Positions 1-7,922 of a DNA stretch of 64,000 nt are shown piece after piece. Below the pieces are notes generated by a model. The model ran no database searches. It was not told where the DNA came from and saw nothing but the letters and a program-made list of their open reading frames with translations. Origin of the DNA: Bizionia sp. M204 (GTDB taxonomy: Bacteria; Bacteroidota; Bacteroidia; Flavobacteriales; Flavobacteriaceae); NCBI RefSeq assembly GCF_023205095.1, contig NZ_CP046242.1:1353001-1417000 (forward strand). Direction: 5' to 3'. The translations under genes were made by a program, and so were the position numbers. Position 1 is the stretch's first letter. Every line of letters starts with the position of its first letter.

Positions 1-114
1 GGTAGAACTTACGGTGATCAGATAGAAGTGTTATCAGGTTTAAATGCCAACGAAGCCTACATTGTTTCAGCAGAAGGAAAGCTTTTTAATGGCGCCAAAA
101 TAAGTGTTCAGTAA
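1..114 (+). CDS. C-terminal end of an efflux RND periplasmic adaptor (partial)
   Basis: Only the last 37 codons lie in the window, reading in frame from base 1 to a TAA at 112-114. The visible tail (LSGLNANEAYIVSAEGKLF, then NGAKISVQ) has the look of the C-terminal domain of HlyD/MFP adaptor proteins, where a 'gain by position, gene product L..G..V' strand pattern is common. The next gene on the same strand is an RND permease, which is the normal partner of such an adaptor, so the assignment rests mostly on context. These adaptors sit in the periplasm and link the inner-membrane pump to an outer-membrane channel. Confidence 0.55.
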   Translation, partial: GRTYGDQIEVLSGLNANEAYIVSAEGKLFNGAKISVQ

Positions 115-223
115 TCTGGTTAAGTTTTCAATGTACTACGCGGTTTGTATGAAGCTTAATATGGTGCCTGAAACCTTGTAAGCATAATTGAGAACATTAA
201 AATAATAATTAAGAATTGTTTTC

Positions 224-305
224 GCGTTAGGGATAGAAGTGAAAATCCTTTTTTTGCTGCCATATATGGCAAAAAAAGATTGTAACGGATAGCCTGTTAA
301 AACGC
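224..305 (+). ncRNA. Possible structured RNA element (Flavo-1-like) between adaptor and pump genes
   Basis: The ends can pair (GCGTTAGGG at 224-232 with CCTGTTAAAACGC at 293-305, with an internal loop). The centre holds a long hairpin in which a T-run and an A-run flank the perfect palindrome TGCCATATATGGCA (257-270). The conserved-looking flanks GGGATAGAAGTG and GGATAGCCTGTT resemble, from memory, the Flavo-1 RNA motif of flavobacteria, whose function is unknown. It occupies most of the 208-bp gap before the RND gene and could act in cis on that gene or be a separate small RNA. A covariance-model search would decide; no such search was run. Confidence 0.45.
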
Positions 306-322
306 CCAAATACATATAAAAA

Positions 323-3300
323 ATGAAAGAAGGAATCGCAGGAAAAATTGCCAAAGTCTTTATGCAATCTAAATTAACCGTGTTGTTAATGATTGTATTT
401 ATGGTTGTTGGTGTGTACGCATCGTTTTTAATTCCGCGTGAGGAAGAACCGCAAATTGACGTGCCAATGGCAGACATTTTTGTGGGTTACCCTGGGGCAA
501 GTCCGACGGAAGTAGAATCGCGGGTCATTAAGCCATTAGAGCAATTAATTTCGAATATTAAAGGCGTGGAATATGTGTATTCTACGTCTATGAAAGAGCA
601 AGGCATGGTTATCGTACAGTTTTATGTTGGCGAAGACATTGAGCGTTCCTTTGTAAAGTTATACAACGAAATTAATAAGCACATGGATCAAATGCCAGCT
701 GGCGTTACCTTTCCATTGGTAAAAACGCGTGCTATTGATGATGTTCCCATGTTAGGATTAACCCTATGGAGTGAAAATTATGACGATTTCCAATTAAGCC
801 AAATGGCTCAAGAGTTGGAAGCCGAAATTAAAAAGGTAAACGACGTAGCTATTACGCATAAAATTGGTGGTCGTGATCGTCAATTACGTGTGGTTTTAGA
901 TAAAGATAAATTAGCGGCAAGCGGATTAGATTTTTTGTCTGTTTCTGAAATGATTACCGCAAATAATAGTCAATTAAGTGCTGGAAGTTTTGACAAAAAT
1001 GACACCGAATTCCTTATAAACACAGGTAAGTTTTTAGAAACGGTAACCGATGTTGAAAACTTGGTGGTTGGTGTGCAACAGAATCAGCCTATATATTTAA
1101 AACAAGTTGCTAAAATTATTGATGGACCAGAAGTACCACAAAACTATGTGAGTTTAGGTTTCGGAAAAGGAAGTGCAAAGTCTTCGGAATATAAATCAGA
1201 ATATCCAGCGGTTTCCATTTCTGTTGCCAAACGAAAAGGTGCTGATGCTATGAAAATTGCAGAAGTTATTATTGATAAGGTGGACCATTTACGCAGCACT
1301 TTAATTCCTGACGATGTTCATGTTGAAATAACAAGAAACTATGGAGAAACAGCATCGCATAAAGTATCTGAATTACTATTACACCTTATAGGTTCTATCA
1401 TAGCAGTTACCATTGTGGTTATGTTAGCCATGGGATGGCGAGGCGGATTGGTCGTATTTTTATCTGTTCCCATTACGTTTGCGTTAACCTTGTTGAGTTA
1501 TTATTTAATGGATTATACCTTAAACCGTATAACCTTATTCGCTTTAGTATTTGTAACGGGTATTGTGGTGGATGACTCCATTATTATTGCCGAAAATATG
1601 CATAGGCATTTTAAAATGAAACGCTTGCCGTTTAAGCAAGCAGCTTTATATGCTATTAATGAAGTGGGTAATCCAACCATTTTGGCAACCTTTACGGTAA
1701 TTGCATCCGTTTTACCAATGGCTTTTGTGTCAGGATTAATGGGTCCATATATGGCACCAATGCCTATAGGCGCTTCTATTGCCATGATTTTATCCTTATT
1801 TGTAGCCTTGACCATTACACCTTATTTAGGCTTAATTTTCTTGCGGGAGAAAGATAAACAGGGAGCCAAGCAGAAAGAAGAAAAACCATTAGAGGAAACT
1901 TTAATTTATAGAATCTACAACAAATTTGAAAGACCATTATTAGAAAGCAAAACTAAACGTTATATATTTTTGGGAGGCACATTTGCGGTATTGATGGGAA
2001 CTATGGCTTTGTTTTTCACGAATTCGGTAGCTGTAAAAATGTTACCATTTGATAACAAGAATGAGTTTCAAGTAGTAATTGACATGCCAGAAGGAACAAC
2101 ATTAGAACGTACTGGTGTTGTAGCACAAGAAATTTCACAATATTTATCTACACGTCCAGAAGTGGTTAATTATCAGAATTATATTGGCACCTCTGCTCCT
2201 ATTACGTTTAACGGTTTGGTGCGTCATTACGATTTACGTGGTGGCTCTAACATGGCAGATATCCAGGTTAATTTAATTGATAAAAGTGAACGTTCAGCGC
2301 AAAGTCACGATATAGCCAAATTATTGCGTCCGGATATTCAAAAAATTGCTGCCAAGTATCATGCCAATGTAAAGTTGGTTGAAGTTCCACCTGGACCTCC
2401 TGTATTGTCAACAATTGTTGCAGAAGTTTACGGTCCGGATTATAATGAACAAATTAAGATTGCCAATAGCATTCAAGGCATACTGAAAAATACAGATGAT
2501 GTGGTTGATATAGATTGGATGGTTGAAGACGACCAAATTGAATATCAATTTGTCATCAATAAGGAAAAAGCCATGCTATACGGTGTGGCCCCACAGCAAA
2601 TTGCTTACACCATGAATATGGCTTTATCAAACCGTGCGATAACCAGTTTATATGATGAAGATGCTGTAAGTCAAATAGGTTTAATATTAGCTTTAGATGA
2701 AAAAGAGAAATCTACAATAACTGATATTTCGCAACTGAAGGTAAAGTCTAAACAAGGTAATATGGTACCAATTGCAGATTTAGTAACGATATCAGAAACG
2801 ACCGCAGCCAAAAGCATTTACCGAAAAAACCAGAAACGTGTGGTCTACGTAATGGCTGATATGGCTGGAGAACTAGAAAGTCCTGCCTATGCTATTCTAG
2901 GAATGGAAGATAAGTTGAAAGAGATTCCGTTACCTCAAGGCTTCGAATTAAACGAACTGTATTTAGGTCAGCCAGATTTTGAAGATAATTATACGGTGAA
3001 ATGGGATGGCGAATGGCAAATTACATTAGAGGTATTTAGAGATCTAGGTATAGCCTTTTTAGGTGCCATTATATTGATTTATATCCTAATTGTAGGTTGG
3101 TTCCAAAACTTTAAAGCTCCAATTGTAATGATGGTTGCCATTCCGTTGTCCTTAATCGGGATTATTTTAGGACACTGGATTATGGGAGCTTTCTTTACAG
3201 CAACGTCATTTATAGGCATGATTGCTTTAGCAGGAATCATGGTTAGAAACTCCGTATTATTAATTGATTTTATCAATTTAAGAACAGCGGAAGGTGTCCC

Positions 3301-3517
3301 ATTGAAGCAAGCAGCAATTGAAGCAGGAGCCGTTAGGACCACACCTATTCTGTTAACCGCAGGAACGGTTGTTATAGGTGCCTTTGTTATTTTGTTTGAC
3401 CCCATTTTTCAAGGCTTAGCCATCTCCTTAATGGGAGGAACTATCGTTTCAACGGTACTAACATTGTTGGTTGTACCATTGGTTTATTATATGATAGAAA
3501 AGAAAAATTATAAATAA
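323..3517 (+). CDS. RND family efflux permease (AcrB/CusA superfamily)
   Basis: At 1064 residues this is the usual length for an inner-membrane RND pump subunit, which exports drugs, metals or other compounds from the cell using proton flow and works with a periplasmic adaptor and an outer-membrane channel. The N-terminal membrane helix (about residues 15-35) is followed by a large periplasmic loop. Next comes the helix block starting near 345, with the TM4 motif GIVVDDSIIIAEN at 413-425; Asp417-Asp418 match the proton-relay aspartate pair of AcrB. A second periplasmic domain and a second helix block (about 905-1060, with GIMVRNSVLLIDFIN) complete the duplication. The upstream partial gene is the likely adaptor. 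Two small genes follow in the same direction and may be co-transcribed. The substrate cannot be told from the sequence. Confidence 0.93.
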   Translation: MKEGIAGKIAKVFMQSKLTVLLMIVFMVVGVYASFLIPREEEPQIDVPMADIFVGYPGASPTEVESRVIKPLEQLISNIKGVEYVYSTSMKEQGMVIVQFYVGEDIERSFVKLYNEINKHMDQMPAGVTFPLVKTRAIDDVPMLGLTLWSENYDDFQLSQMAQELEAEIKKVNDVAITHKIGGRDRQLRVVLDKDKLAASGLDFLSVSEMITANNSQLSAGSFDKNDTEFLINTGKFLETVTDVENLVVGVQQNQPIYLKQVAKIIDGPEVPQNYVSLGFGKGSAKSSEYKSEYPAVSISVAKRKGADAMKIAEVIIDKVDHLRSTLIPDDVHVEITRNYGETASHKVSELLLHLIGSIIAVTIVVMLAMGWRGGLVVFLSVPITFALTLLSYYLMDYTLNRITLFALVFVTGIVVDDSIIIAENMHRHFKMKRLPFKQAALYAINEVGNPTILATFTVIASVLPMAFVSGLMGPYMAPMPIGASIAMILSLFVALTITPYLGLIFLREKDKQGAKQKEEKPLEETLIYRIYNKFERPLLESKTKRYIFLGGTFAVLMGTMALFFTNSVAVKMLPFDNKNEFQVVIDMPEGTTLERTGVVAQEISQYLSTRPEVVNYQNYIGTSAPITFNGLVRHYDLRGGSNMADIQVNLIDKSERSAQSHDIAKLLRPDIQKIAAKYHANVKLVEVPPGPPVLSTIVAEVYGPDYNEQIKIANSIQGILKNTDDVVDIDWMVEDDQIEYQFVINKEKAMLYGVAPQQIAYTMNMALSNRAITSLYDEDAVSQIGLILALDEKEKSTITDISQLKVKSKQGNMVPIADLVTISETTAAKSIYRKNQKRVVYVMADMAGELESPAYAILGMEDKLKEIPLPQGFELNELYLGQPDFEDNYTVKWDGEWQITLEVFRDLGIAFLGAIILIYILIVGWFQNFKAPIVMMVAIPLSLIGIILGHWIMGAFFTATSFIGMIALAGIMVRNSVLLIDFINLRTAEGVPLKQAAIEAGAVRTTPILLTAGTVVIGAFVILFDPIFQGLAISLMGGTIVSTVLTLLVVPLVYYMIEKKNYK

Positions 3518-3609
3518 TCCTTTTTCCACAAATTTGATTGGTTCAAGCAGAGCGTAAAAATACAATTTGCCTTAATCGTGAAGTTTTTGGAAAATATAAA
3601 ATAGAAATT

Positions 3610-3915
3610 ATGAAATTAGTTATAGTTACAGCAGTCGAAGAGTTTCAAACAGCTATTTTGAAACTCTTTAAAAATGCCAACATTCACAGCTTTAGTAGTT
3701 CAGATATTGATGGTTATAAAAATGGGGCATCCGTTTTAATGGCTTCTAGTTGGTTTCCTAGTCAAAAATTTGGGAATGAATCCCGTTTGTTTTTCTCGTT
3801 CACAGAAGATGAAAGTATTGATGTGCTTTTCAAATTAATACAGGAATTTAATTCAAATATAGAAACAAATAACGCTATAAGAGCCGTTGTCGTTCCTATT
3901 GAAAAATTTATATAA
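3610..3915 (+). CDS. PII-like / CutA-like small protein linked to RND pump
   Basis: The chosen start is ATG 3610 (MKLVIVTAVEEF), giving 101 residues. The frame is open further back to a TTG at 3538, but that extension has no protein-like character and the MKLVIVT strand is a natural beginning. The alternating beta-strand and helix pattern (MKLVIVTAV, a helix to residue 22, strands around 40-47 and 57-63, a helix, and the final strand AVVVPIEKFI) suggests a ferredoxin-like PII/CutA fold. From memory, small PII-like proteins are often encoded beside RND and cation pumps, possibly as regulators. No cofactor-binding motif could be assigned. It lies 92 bp after the pump gene and 31 bp before the DUF2892 gene, so one transcript is likely. 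Confidence 0.5.
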   Translation: MKLVIVTAVEEFQTAILKLFKNANIHSFSSSDIDGYKNGASVLMASSWFPSQKFGNESRLFFSFTEDESIDVLFKLIQEFNSNIETNNAIRAVVVPIEKFI

Positions 3916-3946
3916 AGTAAAAGTTTAATCTAAAAAATAAATTACA

Positions 3947-4174
3947 ATGTTAAATACATATTTTAGAATTATTGTTGGCACCATGGTATTATTAAGCGTT
4001 GTGCTTACCGTTTATGTAAACCCAAATTGGATGTGGTTTACGGTTTTTATTGGCGTTAATTTAATTCAATCTGCATTTACAAAATGGTGCTTGTTAGAAA
4101 CCATTTTGCAAAAATTAGGTCTTAAAAAAGAAGGTTCTGCAGGTTGTTCGGTTCCAAATACCAATAAAAAATAA
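3947..4174 (+). CDS. Small DUF2892 (YgaP-like) inner-membrane protein
   Basis: This 75-residue protein has two hydrophobic helices (about residues 8-26 and 29-45) with the pattern RIIVGTMVLLSV and MWFTVFIGVNLIQSAF, followed by a short cytoplasmic tail with CSVPN. This is the layout of the DUF2892 family, found alone or at the end of YgaP rhodanese proteins. The pair Cys48 and Cys67 could be redox active or metal binding, but the family function is not known. It is the last gene of the RND row and is followed by a strong terminator. Confidence 0.75.
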   Translation: MLNTYFRIIVGTMVLLSVVLTVYVNPNWMWFTVFIGVNLIQSAFTKWCLLETILQKLGLKKEGSAGCSVPNTNKK

Positions 4175-4194
4175 CCCGATCTATTCCTTTAAAC

Positions 4195-4240
4195 AAGAAA
4201 CCGCAACAATCTTAATTTTTAGATTGTTGCGGTTTCTTTT
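4195..4240. terminator. Two-way rho-independent terminator
   Basis: A perfect 18-bp stem (AAGAAACCGCAACAATCT at 4195-4212 and its complement at 4221-4238) surrounds an 8-base loop. T-runs follow on the plus strand and matching A-runs on the other side. It lies between the convergent RND row (+) and nhaA (-) and can end both. Confidence 0.9.
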
Positions 4241-4290
4241 ATTTACATAAACTTACGGAATGTATATTTTATAGAAACGTGAGCTCATTT

Positions 4291-5604
4291 TTATATTAGA
4301 TTATCATTTCCTTTACTTGGCGCAAATCGGAGAATAACATATCCTACAATAGCCGAAATTAAGGAGCCAACTAATATGCCAATTTTAGCCGAATCTATAT
4401 ATTCAGGATGTGAACTAAATGCCAAACTTGCAATAAAAATAGCCATGGTAAACCCAATACCTGCTAAAAATGCTACACCTATAATTTGATAAAAACTTAT
4501 GTTTGATGGGATTGTTACCAGCTTGGTTTTCTTTGCAAGAAACACCACTAATGGTATTCCAATAGCCTTACCAAGAACTAAAGCCAGAATAATATTAGTT
4601 GTTAATGCCATATCTAATTCCACATCGCTACTTAACATAACACCAGCATTAGCCAGTGCAAATACAGGTATTATAAAGTAGGCTACCCAGCCATGTAAAC
4701 TATGTTCTAAACGCTGTAAGGGCGATTGAAACTTACTCGTCCACTCTTCTAATTCATCAATATGACCAATTTGTTCGTTAGATAAAATTGGCTGTTTAAG
4801 GACACTAGACTTCTTAATTTTATTATAAATATCTTCCAAATTCTTTAAGAATGTTTGGGTATAAATCCCTTGTCTTACCGGAACTGAAAAAGCTACTAAT
4901 ATTCCAGCAACCGTTGGATGAACACCTGATTTTAAAAATAAAAACCAAACTACGACTCCAATTAAAAACAAAAAGAATTTGGAGTAATATCCCTTGTAAG
5001 ATGTAAAATATAGGACACCTAATAAGGCGCCAGCTATAAGTAAAAGTGTGGTATTTATAGTACCACTATAAAAGATTGCTATAACTAATACAGCGCCAAT
5101 ATCATCCACAATGGCAAAGGCTGTTAAAAATATTTTTAAACTCAAAGGCACACGCTTCCCCAATACATTTAACACAGCTAATGAAAAGGCTATATCCGTT
5201 GCCATAGGAACTCCCCAACCTTTTAAGGTGTCTGGATTTTGATTTAAAAGAATGAAAAAGGTTACCGGAACAATCATTCCTCCTAATGCCCCAAATAATG
5301 GAAAGGCTATTTTTTTCATGGTGTTTAGTTCACCAATCAATAATTCTCTTTTAATTTCAAGTCCAATTAAAAAGAAAAATATAGCCATCAGACCATCATT
5401 AATCCATAGAATTAATGGTTTCTTAAATTCAAAACTTTCGGTTACTATTCCTAAATCATATTGCCATAACTCTTGATAGGTTGCACCGAAAGGTGAATTA
5501 GCCCAAACCAAGGCGGTTATAGTAGCCAAAAGTAATAAAATACCACTAAAGCTTTCTATCTTAACAAATTTTTGAAATGGTGTAAGAAGTACCCGTTTTA
5601 TCAT
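4291..5604 (-). CDS. nhaA: Na+/H+ antiporter NhaA
   Basis: This 437-residue, helix-rich inner-membrane protein matches the NhaA family, which exports Na+ (or Li+) in exchange for protons and helps cells tolerate salt and alkaline pH. The motif FAIVDDIGAVLVIA places the aspartate pair at 167-168, equivalent to Asp163/Asp164 of E. coli NhaA that bind the ion. MATDIAFSLAV and the early motif GLEIKRELLIGEL are also typical. It is about 50 residues longer than the E. coli protein, mostly in a charged insert around residues 250-290 between the two helix bundles. It appears to be a single-gene unit with its own promoter and the terminator at 4195-4240. Confidence 0.96.
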   Translation of the reverse strand: MIKRVLLTPFQKFVKIESFSGILLLLATITALVWANSPFGATYQELWQYDLGIVTESFEFKKPLILWINDGLMAIFFFLIGLEIKRELLIGELNTMKKIAFPLFGALGGMIVPVTFFILLNQNPDTLKGWGVPMATDIAFSLAVLNVLGKRVPLSLKIFLTAFAIVDDIGAVLVIAIFYSGTINTTLLLIAGALLGVLYFTSYKGYYSKFFLFLIGVVVWFLFLKSGVHPTVAGILVAFSVPVRQGIYTQTFLKNLEDIYNKIKKSSVLKQPILSNEQIGHIDELEEWTSKFQSPLQRLEHSLHGWVAYFIIPVFALANAGVMLSSDVELDMALTTNIILALVLGKAIGIPLVVFLAKKTKLVTIPSNISFYQIIGVAFLAGIGFTMAIFIASLAFSSHPEYIDSAKIGILVGSLISAIVGYVILRFAPSKGNDNLI

Positions 5605-5962
5605 ATATAAAGAAATATTTGAATACCAAAGATAAGTGATTGTGATTTTTGTTTAAAGAAAAACCGCTTATTTTAATATAAATTTATAATACGCTATAAA
5701 AATCAGAATGCAAATTCTAATAACTTAACTGTATTTTCATGTTTTGGGAATGTAACCAAAATTTATGAGGAATGTAGAATATGCATCAATTATTCAATAA
5801 GAATAAACACTAAAAAATGATGACAATTGCAGCAGTCCAGTATCTAGTTTCCTAAATTTCGGCAAGTTTTAAAATCATTTTCAACAAAAAAACGCTACAA
5901 TTAACAACCCTTTTTATGTAATGTGATTCTGATTGGTGGTTACTGTCTATAAATTAAACTAA
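5605..5962. other. 358-bp gene-free stretch between nhaA and the universal stress protein gene
   Basis: No plausible coding frame, RNA or strong hairpin was found. The part next to nhaA holds a candidate minus-strand promoter (5627-5657). The remainder is AT-rich sequence downstream of the stress-protein gene with no clear terminator. Confidence 0.6.
5627..5657 (-). promoter_or_regulatory. Candidate Bacteroidota promoter of nhaA
   Basis: On the minus strand a -7 box TATCTTTG (5627-5634) fits TAnnTTTG. A weak -33 match, TTTA (5654-5657), lies 19 bp upstream. The box ends 23 bp before the nhaA start, giving a short leader. Confidence 0.45.
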
Positions 5963-6808
5963 TTAACTATCCTTAAAAGCTAACATTAAAAATGGTATTT
6001 GCATATTATATGCAATTTGCTCGGTTTTATGGTTTAAAAACAGATGCTCTAAAAAACTATGCTGTTTGCGCATCATGGCAAACAATTCAATATCGTTTTC
6101 TCTAATATAATCTAAAACTGTTCTTAAATAGGTTGTTTCGGATTTTAGTACAAATTGATGATTTATATTTCTAAAAAAACCTTGTAATTCTTGCTGTACA
6201 ACGTGTTGTTTTGAATCGATAGTTTTTGCTTCGGTTATATGCAAAATATCTAATTTGTAATCGTAGTGCTCGGCTAAATCTATTAAAATGTTTAAATCTT
6301 TTAATTTATAAGCTGAATGGTATTTGGTGGTAAACAAGACATTTTTAATTTGTTTTATGGGGCAATTTGCAGGAATTGCCAAAACAGATATCTGACAACG
6401 CTGAAAAACACGCAAGGTATTACTTCCAAAAATAATTTTCTCCAAATTGGTCGCACCTTTTGTTCCCATAATAATCAAATCTATATCGTGTAAGGTTACA
6501 GTTTGATTGATAGAACCAATTAAATTATCATAATCAACAACGGGTTCAAAAGTATGCAACAGGTTATTGTGCCTGTTTTTAAAAGTCTCAATAAGTGCTT
6601 CTAATTTTACTTTGGCATCTGAAATTAGTTCACTATACAAAGATTCAGTGGGCTTGCTCTGCATGAGATCATCTGAAATAAATGTTGACGATTTTACCAC
6701 ATATAAAACATGAAATTCACATTCGGCATAGGTAAATAATTCCAACGCATAATTTATAGCATGAATGGAGTTTTCAGAAAAATCAGTTGTTAATAATATA
6801 TGTCTCAT
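5963..6808 (-). CDS. Tandem universal stress protein (UspA family)
   Basis: The 281 residues form two Usp domains in a row, the common Bacteroidota arrangement. Domain 1 starts HILLTTDFSENS and carries the ATP-binding pattern G-x2-G-x9-G-S at residues 115-129 (GTKGATNLEKIIFGS). Domain 2 (from about 145, NVLFTTKYH) has lost that glycine pattern, so only the first domain is expected to bind nucleotide. Usp proteins are cytoplasmic and accumulate under starvation or other stress; their molecular role is uncertain. The gene lies 107 bp beyond the end of the sprF gene on the same strand and is probably transcribed separately. Confidence 0.88.
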   Translation of the reverse strand: MRHILLTTDFSENSIHAINYALELFTYAECEFHVLYVVKSSTFISDDLMQSKPTESLYSELISDAKVKLEALIETFKNRHNNLLHTFEPVVDYDNLIGSINQTVTLHDIDLIIMGTKGATNLEKIIFGSNTLRVFQRCQISVLAIPANCPIKQIKNVLFTTKYHSAYKLKDLNILIDLAEHYDYKLDILHITEAKTIDSKQHVVQQELQGFFRNINHQFVLKSETTYLRTVLDYIRENDIELFAMMRKQHSFLEHLFLNHKTEQIAYNMQIPFLMLAFKDS

Positions 6809-6915
6809 AATTTGTTATCAGTTTTATAACCTACAAGATACCATTTGAAACGCATATTTAAAATGACAAATATCATTTTCTCGTCAACCTAAATAACGAC
6901 ATAGAACGACACTTT

Positions 6916-7887
6916 CTAACGAAGCAATGATTGTGCACATGAGCAGTTACTAATTCCTTGGAAGAAGTCAAAACCTATGGTTATCATGTGGGTTCCGGAA
7001 TTATACCCAGCCAAATCATTTATTGTTATTTGATACGCATAAGCAAAGTAAAAACCAGATTTTTTAAGTCCTGCCATAGGACCTAAATTTAAAGGGTTAA
7101 AAAATTGGTCATTAAGAAATCGGTATGAAATGCCACCCCAATAATAATCATCTCGCTTATCTAACTTTCTAATTTTAATATTAAAATCTGTACTTGAACG
7201 ATCATCACTAGCAAAGTATTGAAAGAATGTTGAAGGTTCAATTTCAAGTGATTTATTATTTTTATTTTGAATAACCAATCCGGAATAAACCTGATAATTT
7301 AAAAGTAAATCTGGTTCAATACCTAAAAAATTATCGATATCTTTTGGTAAAATATTATTCACGTTTAAACTGAAATAAAATCCTTTATTTCTATATAAAA
7401 CACCAACATCAAAATTATTATTTGAAATAGCTCTATCGTCAGTTACGCGTGGATCAATTATGGGTGATTCCGAATTAGTTTCAAAATCTTCAATTCGAAT
7501 TCTAAAACTATTTAAGTTATACGTAAGACCAAAGGATAAAAACTGATCGGAATAATAATCTAAAATAAGATGATGCGCAAATGAGGCTTTTAATCCTTTC
7601 TGTTCCGTAAGTCCATTTCTATCGTTATACAAAGAAACTCCCACACCAGAACGGTTGGCAATTCTAAAATCGGCATACACAGACTGATTATCTGGCGCGC
7701 CTTTTATGCCAACCCATTGTGTTAATCCATTAGCTCTAATCCTTAAATTATCGCCAATTCCGGCATACGTAGGAGAAATCACAAAAGGGTTATCTGCCAA
7801 ATATTGCGTGAACACGGGTAAGTTTAATTCTTGACTATAACCTTGAGCTATGACTAAGAAAAGAGAATATATAATTAGTTTTTTCAT
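6916..7887 (-). CDS. sprF: SprF-like PorP/SprF family outer-membrane protein
   Basis: A signal peptide (MKKLIIYSLFLVIAQGYSQ) is followed by the pattern LPVFTQYLADNPFVISPTYAG, the hallmark of the type IX secretion PorP/SprF family, and then a beta-barrel-like series of strands to residue 323. SprF of Flavobacterium johnsoniae is needed to move the adhesin SprB to the cell surface, and type B sorting-domain proteins usually have such a partner next door. Here the gene starts 35 bp after the end of the giant sprB-like gene, in the same order as in F. johnsoniae. The extreme C-terminus is cysteine-rich (SNCSCAQ). Confidence 0.9.
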   Translation of the reverse strand: MKKLIIYSLFLVIAQGYSQELNLPVFTQYLADNPFVISPTYAGIGDNLRIRANGLTQWVGIKGAPDNQSVYADFRIANRSGVGVSLYNDRNGLTEQKGLKASFAHHLILDYYSDQFLSFGLTYNLNSFRIRIEDFETNSESPIIDPRVTDDRAISNNNFDVGVLYRNKGFYFSLNVNNILPKDIDNFLGIEPDLLLNYQVYSGLVIQNKNNKSLEIEPSTFFQYFASDDRSSTDFNIKIRKLDKRDDYYWGGISYRFLNDQFFNPLNLGPMAGLKKSGFYFAYAYQITINDLAGYNSGTHMITIGFDFFQGISNCSCAQSLLR

Positions 7888-7922
7888 TTTGATTTGTATT
7901 AAAATTTATAACCTCTTTTAGT

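Noticed and set aside
3538-3609. N-terminal extension of the PII-like protein from a TTG
   Set aside because: The added 24 residues break the natural MKLVIVT start and look like untranslated sequence.
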